DNA from: Rhizomicrobium sp.
GTDB taxonomy: Bacteria; Pseudomonadota; Alphaproteobacteria; Micropepsales; Micropepsaceae
Direction of reading: 5' to 3'
NCBI GenBank assembly: GCA_037200385.1
Contig: JBBCGL010000001.1
Location: 2,294,001-2,358,000 of the forward strand
DNA: 64,000 nucleotides
Part shown: positions 8,426 through 17,072 of the stretch, one piece after another
Layout: every line of letters starts with the position of its first letter
Numbering within the stretch: the first letter of the stretch is position 1
Notes under the pieces: generated by a model
Told to the model about the DNA's origin: nothing
Databases searched by the model: none
Seen by the model: the letters and a program-made list of their open reading frames with translations, nothing else
Translations under genes and position numbers: made by a program

Positions 8426-8667
8426 GTGCCCTCCCCTGGGGGTTCGACCCACAGCGCAACTGGCGGCTGACCGCCTATGACCCGGAGCACAACGGATCCT
8501 CCAGCGTTCAGCGCCGCGAGTTCTTCCGGCGTCGGCTCCCAAGCGCTCTCGCAGCCGTTTCCGACTATGCGCACCCAAAGATGCGCGCAGTTGCCATCCC
8601 GCTCTGGGTCCCAGCTGGCAGGAGCCCCCAGCCTGTTCGTCGCGCCGGTGATGCGTCTGCTGATCAC
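8422..8667 (-). CDS. Hypothetical phage protein
   Basis: 81 aa if it starts at the GTG at 8667, which overlaps the TGA of the upstream methyltransferase gene (GTGA) like the other junctions of this operon; an in-frame start at 8682 is also possible. No recognised domain. It ends in a proline-rich tail (IGGQPPVALWVEPPGE). Confidence 0.5.
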   Translation of the reverse strand: MISRRITGATNRLGAPASWDPERDGNCAHLWVRIVGNGCESAWEPTPEELAALNAGGSVVLRVIGGQPPVALWVEPPGEGT

Positions 8668-9410
8668 TCTGCGGCCTCCCACTTTCCACGCGCTACACGC
8701 CGGCCAGCACCGCGCTTAAGCGTTTGACGGACCTTGGCGCGCCAATGCGTGTTGCGGTGCGCGCGCGGGTGCGCCGCGATCATCCGATAGAGGTCGCCGA
8801 GGCCGACCGAGCCGCGCAGATCGCGAAGGGCTGCCACAACAATCGATCGCCAGGGCACATCTATTGCTGCGACCAGCACGCTCCGCGGGAGACGAAGTGG
8901 CACGAAGGCACCGGTGAGGCCCGACATCGCCAAAATATCGGCATCCTCTGTTCCGAAAGCCGCAAGCAAGACGGGGGCGCCAGAGTTTGCGGCTTGGCCG
9001 AAGTGTTTCGCCTTGGGGTCAGAGATACGGATGCGGTCGCCGTCAGGCTGGTGGAAGATCACCCGGCCGGCGAGAAACAGAAGGGCGGATGCATTTGCCC
9101 AAATCGGCTGAAACCACTCGGTGTCGGTGCGAACGTGAATCAGTGCCGTGCCGCGATGGTGCTGCGCCAACTTCTCGATGAAGCGACCGACGACGCGCCG
9201 GTCGAAAGGTGGGTTGAGCCAGACGCGGCCAAACCAATCATGAGAGAGACCGTCTTCCGACTCAGTAAACGTTACCCGTGCGCAATCCCATGGACGCGGG
9301 TCGTTGCCGCAAGGATCAAGATCGAACTGTCCGAGCGGATCGAGTATCCAGCGGGGCGTGATCGCGATTTGGCTTTTGCCGATAGTGCGCTGATGGGAGC
9401 CGAGGGTCAT
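8664..9410 (-). CDS. Phage DNA N6-adenine methyltransferase (Dam family)
   Basis: 248 aa. It has the phage Dam (DNA_N6_adenine_Mtase) signature: TPRWILDPLGQFDLDPCG, then VWLNPPFD (NPPF at residues 66-69, the catalytic motif) and a beta strand ALIHVRTDTEWF. The C-terminal ~60 residues are an extension rich in Arg. Methylating its own DNA would shield the phage from restriction or mark replicated DNA. First of four consecutive DNA methyltransferase genes. The ATG at 9410 overlaps the stop of the upstream frame. Confidence 0.85.
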   Translation of the reverse strand: MTLGSHQRTIGKSQIAITPRWILDPLGQFDLDPCGNDPRPWDCARVTFTESEDGLSHDWFGRVWLNPPFDRRVVGRFIEKLAQHHRGTALIHVRTDTEWFQPIWANASALLFLAGRVIFHQPDGDRIRISDPKAKHFGQAANSGAPVLLAAFGTEDADILAMSGLTGAFVPLRLPRSVLVAAIDVPWRSIVVAALRDLRGSVGLGDLYRMIAAHPRAHRNTHWRAKVRQTLKRGAGRRVARGKWEAAE

Positions 9411-10565
9411 TCAGCGCCCTCCGCCGCGAAACATTCGATCTTGGCCGGTGCGAATATCGCATTGCCCTTGTCGCCGTTGATCCGCCGCGCGGCCATCTCG
9501 GCGTAGCGCGGGTTCAACTCGATCAGTGTCGCATCGCGTCCCAGCCGATCCGCGACAAGGCCGGTCGTGCCAGCGCCTCCGAATGGATCGAGCACTACCC
9601 CCCCCCCGCGGGCAGCCAGCGAGGATCAACGGCTCGATGAGCGCTGGCGGAAAGGTGGCAAAATGCGCTTCCTTAAAGGAATGCGTGCCCACATCGATCG
9701 CGACCAGGTCGTCGCGGGTGCCCACCGCTCCATGCGGAGCCGATAGGCTCGCAATAAAGAGATCGTTGTTGCGGAAGGCGCGCACGCCTCGCTGCGCGTC
9801 ACGATCCAACTCGTCCCAACGCTCATTAAAGCCGACGTGCCGCCGCGAATGTCCTCGCTGCTTGCCACCTTTGACGGCCTTCATCACGCCGTTGGTCTTT
9901 CGGCCGCCATTGGCGCGTGTGCTGCCGGCCTGCTCGGTCACATTTTGGGAGAGCCGGGCTTCGGAGGCAGGCGCCATGCCCTTTCTCACCGCGTCGTAAT
10001 CGTAGAAATAGTGCCGTGACTTCGTAAGCATGAAGACTTCCTCGACCGCGCAGGTCGGCCGATCAGTGGTGGACTCCGGCATTGGGTTTCTTTTCACCCA
10101 AGGCAAATGTTGACGCAGCCACCAACCGTCAGCTTGAAGTGCGAACGCCACGCGCCACGGAAGCCCAACCAGGTCCTTCGGCTTGAGCCCTGGTGTGCGG
10201 GCGAGGGAGCCCGTGCCTGCGGCGCGCCACTGAGCCGCTTTCACCTGATTTGCCGAGATCGCCGATACGTTGGACGCTTGCTTCCCCGCGTGCTCGCGCG
10301 ATTGTGCCCCCCACGACCCAGCGTAACAGTCGCCGAGATTCAGCCAGAGGACACCATCGTCGCGCAGCAGCCTATGTACATCGCGGAAAACCCGAACGAT
10401 CTGTTCGACATATTCGTCGACGGTGTGTTCGAGGCCAATCTGACCTGCCATCTCATAATTGCGCAGCCCGAGGTAAGGCGGCGAGGTAACGCAACAGTTT
10501 ATCGACCGCCCGGGAAGAATCCGCAGGGCTGTCCGGCAATCGCCTTGGATGATCCGCACGGTCAT
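9407..10565 (-). pseudogene. DNA methyltransferase (N4-cytosine/N6-adenine), frame split at a G10 tract
   Basis: The N-terminal frame from the ATG at 10565 has the catalytic TSPPY motif (residues 27-31) and a target-recognition region. At the G10 tract (9598-9607, coding strand) it leaves the conserved frame, reads a basic tail and stops at 9411. The missing SAM-binding end, LDPFGGAGTTG onward, is intact in another frame and ends at 9407, where its TGA overlaps the Dam start in the ATGA manner of this operon. One G fewer would join the two into a normal enzyme. So it is either an inactivating frameshift, a phase-variable switch or a sequencing error. Confidence 0.8.
9598..9607. repeat. Homopolymer tract (C10 on +, G10 on coding strand)
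   Basis: Ten identical bases inside the methyltransferase gene at the exact point where the reading frame changes. Tracts of this kind slip during replication and are classic phase-variation sites. Confidence 0.95.
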
Positions 10566-12535
10566 TCGCCGTCCTCCCGCCTCGTTCGGATCAGGAAGGC
10601 CGGGATTTCGAGCCGGTCCGCCTTCGGGCGCTGCTCGACCGCGGCGGGCTGCTCGACGAATTGCGGCGCCGGCGTGGGGTCGGTCTGCGTCGCCTTGAAC
10701 GCCGCGCCAACCCACAAACCGATGGGCTTGTCGGCGTCGGGCGGCACGAAGCGGTCACCATCCCAATGGCCGGCGCGCTCAGGGCACCGTTCTGCATAGA
10801 TGCTCTCGTCGCTGAACGTCGGGTGGTTCGGCTTCTTGAAGGTGTCGGGCCAGTGGCCGTCGGCATCAGCTTCCACGCCAGCCTTGAACGCGCCGCGCAG
10901 GTCGTAGTCGTCACCGCTGTCGGTCGGGGCGTGCTCAGCTTTCCACTCTTGGAACGCGAGTTCGTCCTCAGCCGACAGCAGCGTCTCGTAAGCCTCATCC
11001 GCCGCCGCCCTGCGCGTGGTGAACGCCTCCGCCTGCGCGAGCTCGCCGGCCGTCACGAAGGCCGCCGCGACGACATGCGTCTCGTCCACCTGGACCATGC
11101 CGCGGTCGTCCGTGATCGCGGCGACGCGCGCGGGACCGGGCATCAAGGAGCTGCGGCCGGGATTGGGCGCCGGCAGGTCCTCCAGGACCTCACCCGTCTC
11201 CGGATCGAAATAGGCCGTCCGGTCACCGTCAGGCGCGCCAAGATCGACGCCCATGACGACAGGCTCGGCTCCATCTGCTTTCGTCGAGCCGTCTTCTGGC
11301 GCCTCGTTGCCCCACACATCCCACCCGCGGCGGCCGACACGAGCGTTCAACTCGATACGCGGCATGTTGGGGAAGTGCTCTTCGACCCACTCGTGGACAT
11401 AGGCGGGCTTCGCCGAGTGCTTGCCGCGGTCCGCGTCGTCGAGCTTCGGCCGCGCCGCAAAGATCACGCTTTCGCCCTGCGTGCCCATCGATGGCGCCGG
11501 CACGTTGCCGCGCGTGCCGATCAGCAGGATCTCGTCGCGGTCCCGGTTCCAATAGCCGGTGCCCGCCGCGCCGACCTCGATGAACAAACGACCCGGACCG
11601 CCAAGGCCCGTCTTCGCCTGCTCCGGCGTCGGCGTGAACGGCACGATGTCCTTCACCCAGACGACGTAGGACTTGTAAGTGAACCCCCAGCTCTCCATCA
11701 CGCGGATGCCGCGCGCCAGGTCCGTGGTCCACAGCAGCAGAAGGCAGTCCTTCGCAGCGATCTTCTGCACGTCGCGTGCTGCGATCGTGCGCTCGTCGCT
11801 CGTCGGATAGTGGTTGTCCGCCGCCCGGTCCAAACCGGTCGCGCGGCTGAACACGACGAACTCCCACTCCGGATCAGCCAGAATGACGCCGTACTGCTTG
11901 TCCGGCAGCTCGCGCTGCTTCTTCCCCAGCGCCTTCTCTCGCGCCGTCCGCTCGGCGCGCTTGATGATGTTGCGAACGACGTTGGCCTTGCCGGCCTCCG
12001 CCTCCTTCGCGATATCGCGCTGCAGGTGCGCCGGCTGACGCGCCGCCTTCTGCGCCGCCGAGACTGCGATGAGACCGCGCTCGACGGCTTCAACTAGCTC
12101 CTCGGTGCCCGACCGCAGAACTTCCTTCGCACGCTCGATCGACGCCTTGCCGACGTTGAGCATCTGGGCTGCGGTCTCGGCCGAAACACCCTCAGTTGAG
12201 GGTGTTTCCGACGGACGGCCGGGCGCGATCTGCGCCATCCGGGCGCCCACCATGGAGAGCTGGCTTGGGTTCAGGTGGCGCCGATGGATGTTCTTCGAGA
12301 CGACGTAGGCCGTCGCCTCGGCATAGGTGCCTTCGAAGAGCGAGAACCGCACATCGACTCCGGCCACCTGCGACGCGCGATAGCGATTGCGGCCGTCCAG
12401 GATCAGGCCTTCGAACAAATCGACGTTCTCGTGCACGCCGTTTTTCTTGACGTCGGCAACCAGCCCATCGAAGTCCCCGCCCTCGATGAGCGGGAAAAGG
12501 TTTGCCAGCGGATGAAAGCCGATGGGTTCGCTCAT
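10562..12535 (-). CDS. ParB-N / MT-A70 fusion: adenine methyltransferase
   Basis: 657 aa with two parts. Residues ~5-100 are a ParB/Sulfiredoxin-like N-terminal domain (LILDGRNRYRASQVAG, KNIHRRHLNPSQLSMVG). Residues ~205-400 are an MT-A70 type methyltransferase with ADPEWEF (221-224), a variant of the usual DPPW motif, followed by RAADNHYPT, LLLWTT and WVKDIVPFT. The remaining ~250 residues are a variable acidic tail. Such fusions are common in alphaproteobacterial phages and probably methylate adenine in DNA. Whether DPEW is fully active cannot be told here. Overlaps both neighbours by ATGA. Confidence 0.85.
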   Translation of the reverse strand: MSEPIGFHPLANLFPLIEGGDFDGLVADVKKNGVHENVDLFEGLILDGRNRYRASQVAGVDVRFSLFEGTYAEATAYVVSKNIHRRHLNPSQLSMVGARMAQIAPGRPSETPSTEGVSAETAAQMLNVGKASIERAKEVLRSGTEELVEAVERGLIAVSAAQKAARQPAHLQRDIAKEAEAGKANVVRNIIKRAERTAREKALGKKQRELPDKQYGVILADPEWEFVVFSRATGLDRAADNHYPTSDERTIAARDVQKIAAKDCLLLLWTTDLARGIRVMESWGFTYKSYVVWVKDIVPFTPTPEQAKTGLGGPGRLFIEVGAAGTGYWNRDRDEILLIGTRGNVPAPSMGTQGESVIFAARPKLDDADRGKHSAKPAYVHEWVEEHFPNMPRIELNARVGRRGWDVWGNEAPEDGSTKADGAEPVVMGVDLGAPDGDRTAYFDPETGEVLEDLPAPNPGRSSLMPGPARVAAITDDRGMVQVDETHVVAAAFVTAGELAQAEAFTTRRAAADEAYETLLSAEDELAFQEWKAEHAPTDSGDDYDLRGAFKAGVEADADGHWPDTFKKPNHPTFSDESIYAERCPERAGHWDGDRFVPPDADKPIGLWVGAAFKATQTDPTPAPQFVEQPAAVEQRPKADRLEIPAFLIRTRREDGE

Positions 12536-12948
12536 GGCGTGGCTCCCATCAGGTCCGCTTCGATCTCAGCGCCGGTGAGCGCGATGGCGCCGAACACCGA
12601 GGATTGCCCCAGCACCGTCCCCTCCGGCGTATCCATCGGCTCCTTGGTGAAGGAGCGCGCCAGGTCCGCAATGCGGTCACCGAACTGCAGCGCGCGAGAG
12701 ATCGCGATGCAGCCGTCATGGATGATCAGGTCGATATCGCTGCCGTTCTGCGCGCCGGTGGGGCAGAACAATTCGCGGATCCGTCCGTCGACGTCCCAGC
12801 TGTAGCCGATCGCGAGCAAGCGCTTCTCGCCGCGATGATTGGTGAAGGTCACGTCGACGACAACGCTTTGACGGCGATCCGGAAGACGGCGCCGCGGCGG
12901 CTGTGCATCGGCGGCGATGATCGCGAGCACCCACTGAACCAGACTCAT
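12532..12948 (-). CDS. TSCPD domain protein
   Basis: 138 aa. Residues ~30-110 match the TSCPD domain found as a small partner or C-terminal part of class II ribonucleotide reductases: beta strands SVVVDVTFTN, then IRELFCPTGAQNGSDIDLI and a helical ISRALQFGDRIADLARSF. A link to nucleotide supply for phage replication is plausible, but no reductase gene is in view. Start is the ATG overlapping the upstream TGA. Confidence 0.65.
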   Translation of the reverse strand: MSLVQWVLAIIAADAQPPRRRLPDRRQSVVVDVTFTNHRGEKRLLAIGYSWDVDGRIRELFCPTGAQNGSDIDLIIHDGCIAISRALQFGDRIADLARSFTKEPMDTPEGTVLGQSSVFGAIALTGAEIEADLMGATP

Positions 12949-13538
12949 GCGAACTGCTCCCCAGCCTTGACCGTGACGTCGGCCGTGAGATGCCGCTTGA
13001 CGACCTCGAACTCGACCACCGAGCATTCCGAGCCGAGCTGGGCGTAACGCTCCCCGAAGACCTCGCGATATTCGCGGAGGAAGTTCGCGCGATCGGCAAT
13101 GGCTTCGCGCGCCATATCGACGTCGCTGATGTCGACGAGTGGGCGGGTCCGGTGGTGAAGGACGCGGACCTGCATCCGATGCAGCGCCGGCGGCATGTGC
13201 TCCGGCCGGAAGCGCTCCGACTTCCACCGCGGCACCTGCGGCGGCTTCTGCGTCCACTGGCCGACGCCCCAACCGTAGTTGGTGTGCTCCATCGCTTCCC
13301 AGGTGCCTTTGCCCTGATACCAAACGCACGGCTCGGCAACCCAGAACATCTCGCCGACGTCGGCGGAGGCGAACGGCCGGCGCGTTTCGATCTCCTGCGT
13401 CTCGCCCCGCGGCTTCCAGCGCACGCGCAGCGGGACGCGCTTCTGCGTCATGGTGCCGGCGAACATCGCCAGCGCCTCGTGCTCTTCGACGCAGAGGCGC
13501 AGCATGCGCGGAGCTTTTGCGGGGCGCTGGGCCCTCAT
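12945..13538 (-). CDS. ASCH-like phage protein
   Basis: 197 aa. The layout resembles phage ASCH-domain proteins: a strand pair GEMFWVAEPCVWY, a middle W..ERFRPEHMPPALHRMQV segment and LVDISDVDMAREA before a helical end (FLREYREVFG). ASCH domains are RNA-binding or nucleoside-handling folds; similar phage proteins have been annotated as morphogenetic or early proteins. Function here is open. The ATG at 13538 overlaps the upstream stop codon. Confidence 0.6.
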   Translation of the reverse strand: MRAQRPAKAPRMLRLCVEEHEALAMFAGTMTQKRVPLRVRWKPRGETQEIETRRPFASADVGEMFWVAEPCVWYQGKGTWEAMEHTNYGWGVGQWTQKPPQVPRWKSERFRPEHMPPALHRMQVRVLHHRTRPLVDISDVDMAREAIADRANFLREYREVFGERYAQLGSECSVVEFEVVKRHLTADVTVKAGEQFA

Positions 13539-13732
13539 CCGGCGCTCCCCATGCTCGGGGGCCGACGGACGAGCTGGAGGCACATCTCGGCCTCGCGCTC
13601 GACGTCTTTCACCTGGTCCAGCGCGTCGTCGCGCTGATCCACGCTGCCGCGCACGGCCATGTTCGCCTGATGGCGCACAGCCAGGCCGTGGCGTCTGGAC
13701 AGATGGCGGAACACTTCGAGCAGCGGGCTCAT
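13535..13732 (-). CDS. Small hypothetical phage protein
   Basis: 65 aa, basic N-terminus (HLSRRHGLAVRHQ) followed by a helix rich in charged residues (RDDALDQVKDVEREAEM). Not recognised. Supported by ATGA overlaps at both ends, in the middle of the methyltransferase block. Confidence 0.55.
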   Translation of the reverse strand: MSPLLEVFRHLSRRHGLAVRHQANMAVRGSVDQRDDALDQVKDVEREAEMCLQLVRRPPSMGSAG

Positions 13733-16320
13733 GCTGCCGCTCCATCGAGCGCGAGCAGGCCGTCCCATGGGCCGCGTTGCGGCGCGACCGACAGCGCGAT
13801 CGCGACGTTGCGAACCCATATCGGCTCCGCCGACAGCATGAACGTCTCGCCCGACCAGGCGAGCAGCAGCGTGCGCCCCATGACGCTCGCGATGGCCTGT
13901 GCGGACTTCGCCGGCACCGCGTTCCCGATGCGCTCGCGCCAGGCGGAATCCGAGAGCCCGTCGAGCTCCAAGAACTCTTCCGGGTCCACCAAGCTTTGGA
14001 GCGCTGCCAGCTCGAGCGTGGTCAGCGGGCGGTGCCATGTGCCGTCGAGAGCGCGGATGACGCAGACGAGCCGGTCATTCGCGGCCGGAAGCTTGATCGA
14101 GGATCCTGCCGGATCAAAGAGCGCCGCGGCGAAGTCGCGCGGGTCGGCAACGCTATTCCAGCCGTTGTTGTTCTTCGCGAAGCCGGGCACTGCATAGGCG
14201 GTCTGGGGCCAGCCCAGCACGCCATAATGTCCGCCAGTCCTGTAATGCTCGCGTCCGGCCTTGAACGCCTCCGGCCGCGGATCGGCGACGCTCATCGCGC
14301 CGCTGCCGACGCGGTCACTGCCGGTGACGGTCTTGCCGCTGTCGCCGAACGCGCCGACGAACATCTTGTTGGCGTGCGTGCCCTCGCCCCAGGGATAGCG
14401 GATGTCGGCGACCGCGAAGGCGCCATTACCGGTGGTGCTGGCGCCGATGACCGCGCCCGCAGCGCCGTCGAAGGACGTCACCTTGTACTTGGTCTGCTTG
14501 TAGTCCGGCCGGTCTGTCGGCCGCGGGTCGGCAACGGCCAGCCCGCCCACCGGACCGCCTCCGCCGGCGACGGCCGGGGTGTGCTGATCGAAGCGCACGA
14601 TGCGGTAGATGTTGTTGAAGGGCGTGCGGCCCAGGATGCGCGGGTCCGACACCGCGTTGATTCCGCCGCCGACGGCAGTCTGGCCGGTCACCGTGCCCGC
14701 AGGCTGATCCCATTCCCGCACCCCTAGCTGGACCGACTTCGGATGACCGTCCACGCGCGGGTCCGCGACGACGGACGCACCGTTCTCCCGACCCGATATG
14801 ACGGCGCGCGAGTGGTCATCGAACGGCGTCACATGCCATTTGCCGTGCAACTCATTGGCAGGCCGCATGGGGCGCGGATCGGCGACGATCGCGGCGCCGT
14901 TCTGGCGCCCGGAGATCACCGCGCGGGAGATTTCATCGAACCCTGTGACGCGCAGCACCCCGTTGAACATGCCGCCGTTAGCCGGCCTGGGGTCCGCTAC
15001 GCTGAACGCGCCATTCGTTGGCCAGGTCTCACCAGCCACCACACCGCTATGCACATCCCATGGCCGGACGCCGAGCCCGGCAGAGTGAAGGCCCGCACCC
15101 TCAATGCGCGGGTCCGCGACGGAGAATTTGCCCTGGAGGGGCGAACGCGCGCCGCTGATGACGCCGGAGCTTTCGCCCCAACTCATCACACCAGCCTGGT
15201 TCGAACTCCACAGGTCGAGCCTTGGATCGGCCACCGAGTAGCTGCCGTTCGAAGGCGCGGTCTTGCCCGCAACGACGCCGGTGTGCTGCTCCCACGCCTT
15301 GACGCCGAACGTGTCGGCACGATCGCGCTCAGCAATCCGGGGGTCAGCAACGCCCGTGGCGCCCGACGACGGCTGGAATTTCGACGTGACAGCATTGGCG
15401 TGATCGCCCCAATGCTTGACGTTGAAGGCTTCGTTGCGCAGGCCGTCGACCGCGATGCCGTAATCCGCGAGCTGGCCATCGCGCACGTTCAGCTTGTTCA
15501 GCGATCGCCAATCCGATCCCGCCTCCACGAAGGCCAACCGAACCCACGTCTTCCATTGCAGCGCAGGCATGCGGTGCATGGCGCCGCCGAGCGTGTTCCA
15601 CGGGCCCGGGAGCGGCAGCTTTTCGAGAACTGAACCGATGCCGTGCAGACGCTGCTTGGGCGGCTGATACAGATACGGCGGCACCTTGGCCTCATGACGC
15701 GCCACCAGCAGGAAGCGCTTGCGGCTCTGCGCCAGACCGCCCAGCTCGCCGCAATCGTGCGTCGTCTCGGCGACCGCGTATCCATAGCCGCGGAAGAGCG
15801 CGATGATCTGGTCGACCAGATGCCGCCCGCGCGTTGCGATGCGCGGCACGTTCTCGAAGATGAACAACTCGACAGGATCGTCCTTGTAGGCTTCGAGCGC
15901 GAGCCACACGCCGCGCAGGGTGAGGCCGTTCAACGCCTGGTACTTGGCTGTCTTGGACGTCGTCTCGGAGAGCAGTCCGGAGAAGCCCTTGCACGGGGCC
16001 GAGAGAAACACGATGTGCGGCCGCTCGTTGCCGAAGGCTCGCCGCACGTCGTCCGGCATGGCCGGCCGCCAGGATCGCGGTGGCTCCTTGCCATGGAAGG
16101 CGATGTATTGCTCGCGGCTGAATAGGTCGAGGCATGTCCCTCCGACGCCCGCCAGCTTGCGGAAGTCCCGCAGCGCGGCCGCGTCGGAGTCGATCCCGCC
16201 CAGGCAGCGAAACTTCGCCACCATGTTGCCGACGCGCGCCTCGCCGGCGTTGAAGCCCTTCGCGCCGCCGCCCAGGCCACAGAAGATGTGAGCGTGCCGG
16301 ATTTCGCGCCTGAGGATCAT
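13729..16320 (-). CDS. C5-cytosine DNA methyltransferase with an array of VADPR repeats
   Basis: 863 aa, about twice the usual length. The catalytic part is intact: FCGLGGGAKGFN (SAM binding), SAPCKGFSG with nucleophile Cys110, FIFENVPR (ENV at 156-158) and QSRKRFLLVA (~197-206). Residues ~300-727 are occupied by 11 imperfect repeats of about 40 residues, each with an aromatic-Asp/Trp segment, a VxSG/VxGx turn and an ending VADPR. After the array come the C-terminal C5-MTase motifs (LTTLELAALQSL, ERIGNAVPAKSAQ). The repeats sit where the target-recognition domain normally lies. Overlaps both neighbours. Confidence 0.9.
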   Translation of the reverse strand: MILRREIRHAHIFCGLGGGAKGFNAGEARVGNMVAKFRCLGGIDSDAAALRDFRKLAGVGGTCLDLFSREQYIAFHGKEPPRSWRPAMPDDVRRAFGNERPHIVFLSAPCKGFSGLLSETTSKTAKYQALNGLTLRGVWLALEAYKDDPVELFIFENVPRIATRGRHLVDQIIALFRGYGYAVAETTHDCGELGGLAQSRKRFLLVARHEAKVPPYLYQPPKQRLHGIGSVLEKLPLPGPWNTLGGAMHRMPALQWKTWVRLAFVEAGSDWRSLNKLNVRDGQLADYGIAVDGLRNEAFNVKHWGDHANAVTSKFQPSSGATGVADPRIAERDRADTFGVKAWEQHTGVVAGKTAPSNGSYSVADPRLDLWSSNQAGVMSWGESSGVISGARSPLQGKFSVADPRIEGAGLHSAGLGVRPWDVHSGVVAGETWPTNGAFSVADPRPANGGMFNGVLRVTGFDEISRAVISGRQNGAAIVADPRPMRPANELHGKWHVTPFDDHSRAVISGRENGASVVADPRVDGHPKSVQLGVREWDQPAGTVTGQTAVGGGINAVSDPRILGRTPFNNIYRIVRFDQHTPAVAGGGGPVGGLAVADPRPTDRPDYKQTKYKVTSFDGAAGAVIGASTTGNGAFAVADIRYPWGEGTHANKMFVGAFGDSGKTVTGSDRVGSGAMSVADPRPEAFKAGREHYRTGGHYGVLGWPQTAYAVPGFAKNNNGWNSVADPRDFAAALFDPAGSSIKLPAANDRLVCVIRALDGTWHRPLTTLELAALQSLVDPEEFLELDGLSDSAWRERIGNAVPAKSAQAIASVMGRTLLLAWSGETFMLSAEPIWVRNVAIALSVAPQRGPWDGLLALDGAAA

Positions 16321-17072
16321 TCCGCGTCACCCTGCCAAAGCGGATGCTCGAGCGGGGTACCGAAGGCCCAATTCCAGACGTCGGCGCCACCGGTCACGCC
16401 AGCGAGGTATTTGCCGTCAACCTTTTCGGGCCGCACGAATTTGGCGATAAAGTTGAAAACGCCCCGCGTCTCGCAACGCCACACAGCGCCCTCGACCTCA
16501 TCCCACGCGCCGTGGTGACCGGTCGGACCAAGAGCCGCCATAGCCGCATCGATGGGAAAGGCGTCGCCATCGGACAGCACGGCCGCAGAACGCAGATCAC
16601 ATTTGCCGAAAAGCGTTCGCGCCTCGTCATGCGGCCAGCGATCGGTCCCCGCCAGCACATCGAATGCGACGAAGAGATCACTCTCGGCCGCAATCAGGTA
16701 GCGGGTGCCGTGTGCCTGAGCGAGCCATTCGCCGGCGATGCGTGAGCCAGGCGGCAAAGCGGCGGCGATCTGGGCAGCGCGGTCTCTCACCCATGTGCCG
16801 AAGCGATGGTGCTGCAAATAGTGGGAATCAGCGGCGTGATAGCCCGCGCGCGTAATTGGCACGATAGTGCCGTCGATGTTCGCGATGGTGACGCAGGAGC
16901 CGTCAAGCTTCTCCGTCACGATGATCCGATCGTGCCGGTCGCGTTTCTTCTCGCACAAGATGGCCGCCTGCCCGGTGCCGATACTCCAATCACCCGACCC
17001 AAGGCGACTATTTGGCAAGTGCGGAATGCTGCCGTAGCCCTTGCGGCCAAGAGGTTTCGCTGGCTTGGTCAT
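16317..17072 (-). CDS. RNA ligase family protein
   Basis: 251 aa. It has nucleotidyltransferase motif I, TEKLDGSC, with the adenylated Lys55, then motif III/IIIa-like IAGEWLAQAHG and FVAFDVL, and motif IV/V-like EGAVWRC plus FIAKFVRPE. This order fits T4 Rnl2-like RNA ligases. Phage RNA ligases repair tRNAs cut by host anticodon nucleases, which agrees with the anti-restriction character of the surrounding genes. The substrate is not shown by the sequence. Confidence 0.85.
   Translation of the reverse strand: MTKPAKPLGRKGYGSIPHLPNSRLGSGDWSIGTGQAAILCEKKRDRHDRIIVTEKLDGSCVTIANIDGTIVPITRAGYHAADSHYLQHHRFGTWVRDRAAQIAAALPPGSRIAGEWLAQAHGTRYLIAAESDLFVAFDVLAGTDRWPHDEARTLFGKCDLRSAAVLSDGDAFPIDAAMAALGPTGHHGAWDEVEGAVWRCETRGVFNFIAKFVRPEKVDGKYLAGVTGGADVWNWAFGTPLEHPLWQGDAE

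Noticed and set aside
10661-12097. 478-codon plus-strand frame opposite the ParB-MT-A70 gene
   Set aside because: Antisense shadow, rich in R and V, no domain.
14138-15355. Regularly spaced repeats suggesting a CRISPR array
   Set aside because: They are in-frame protein repeats (VADPR units) with diverged DNA and no constant direct repeat; no cas genes.
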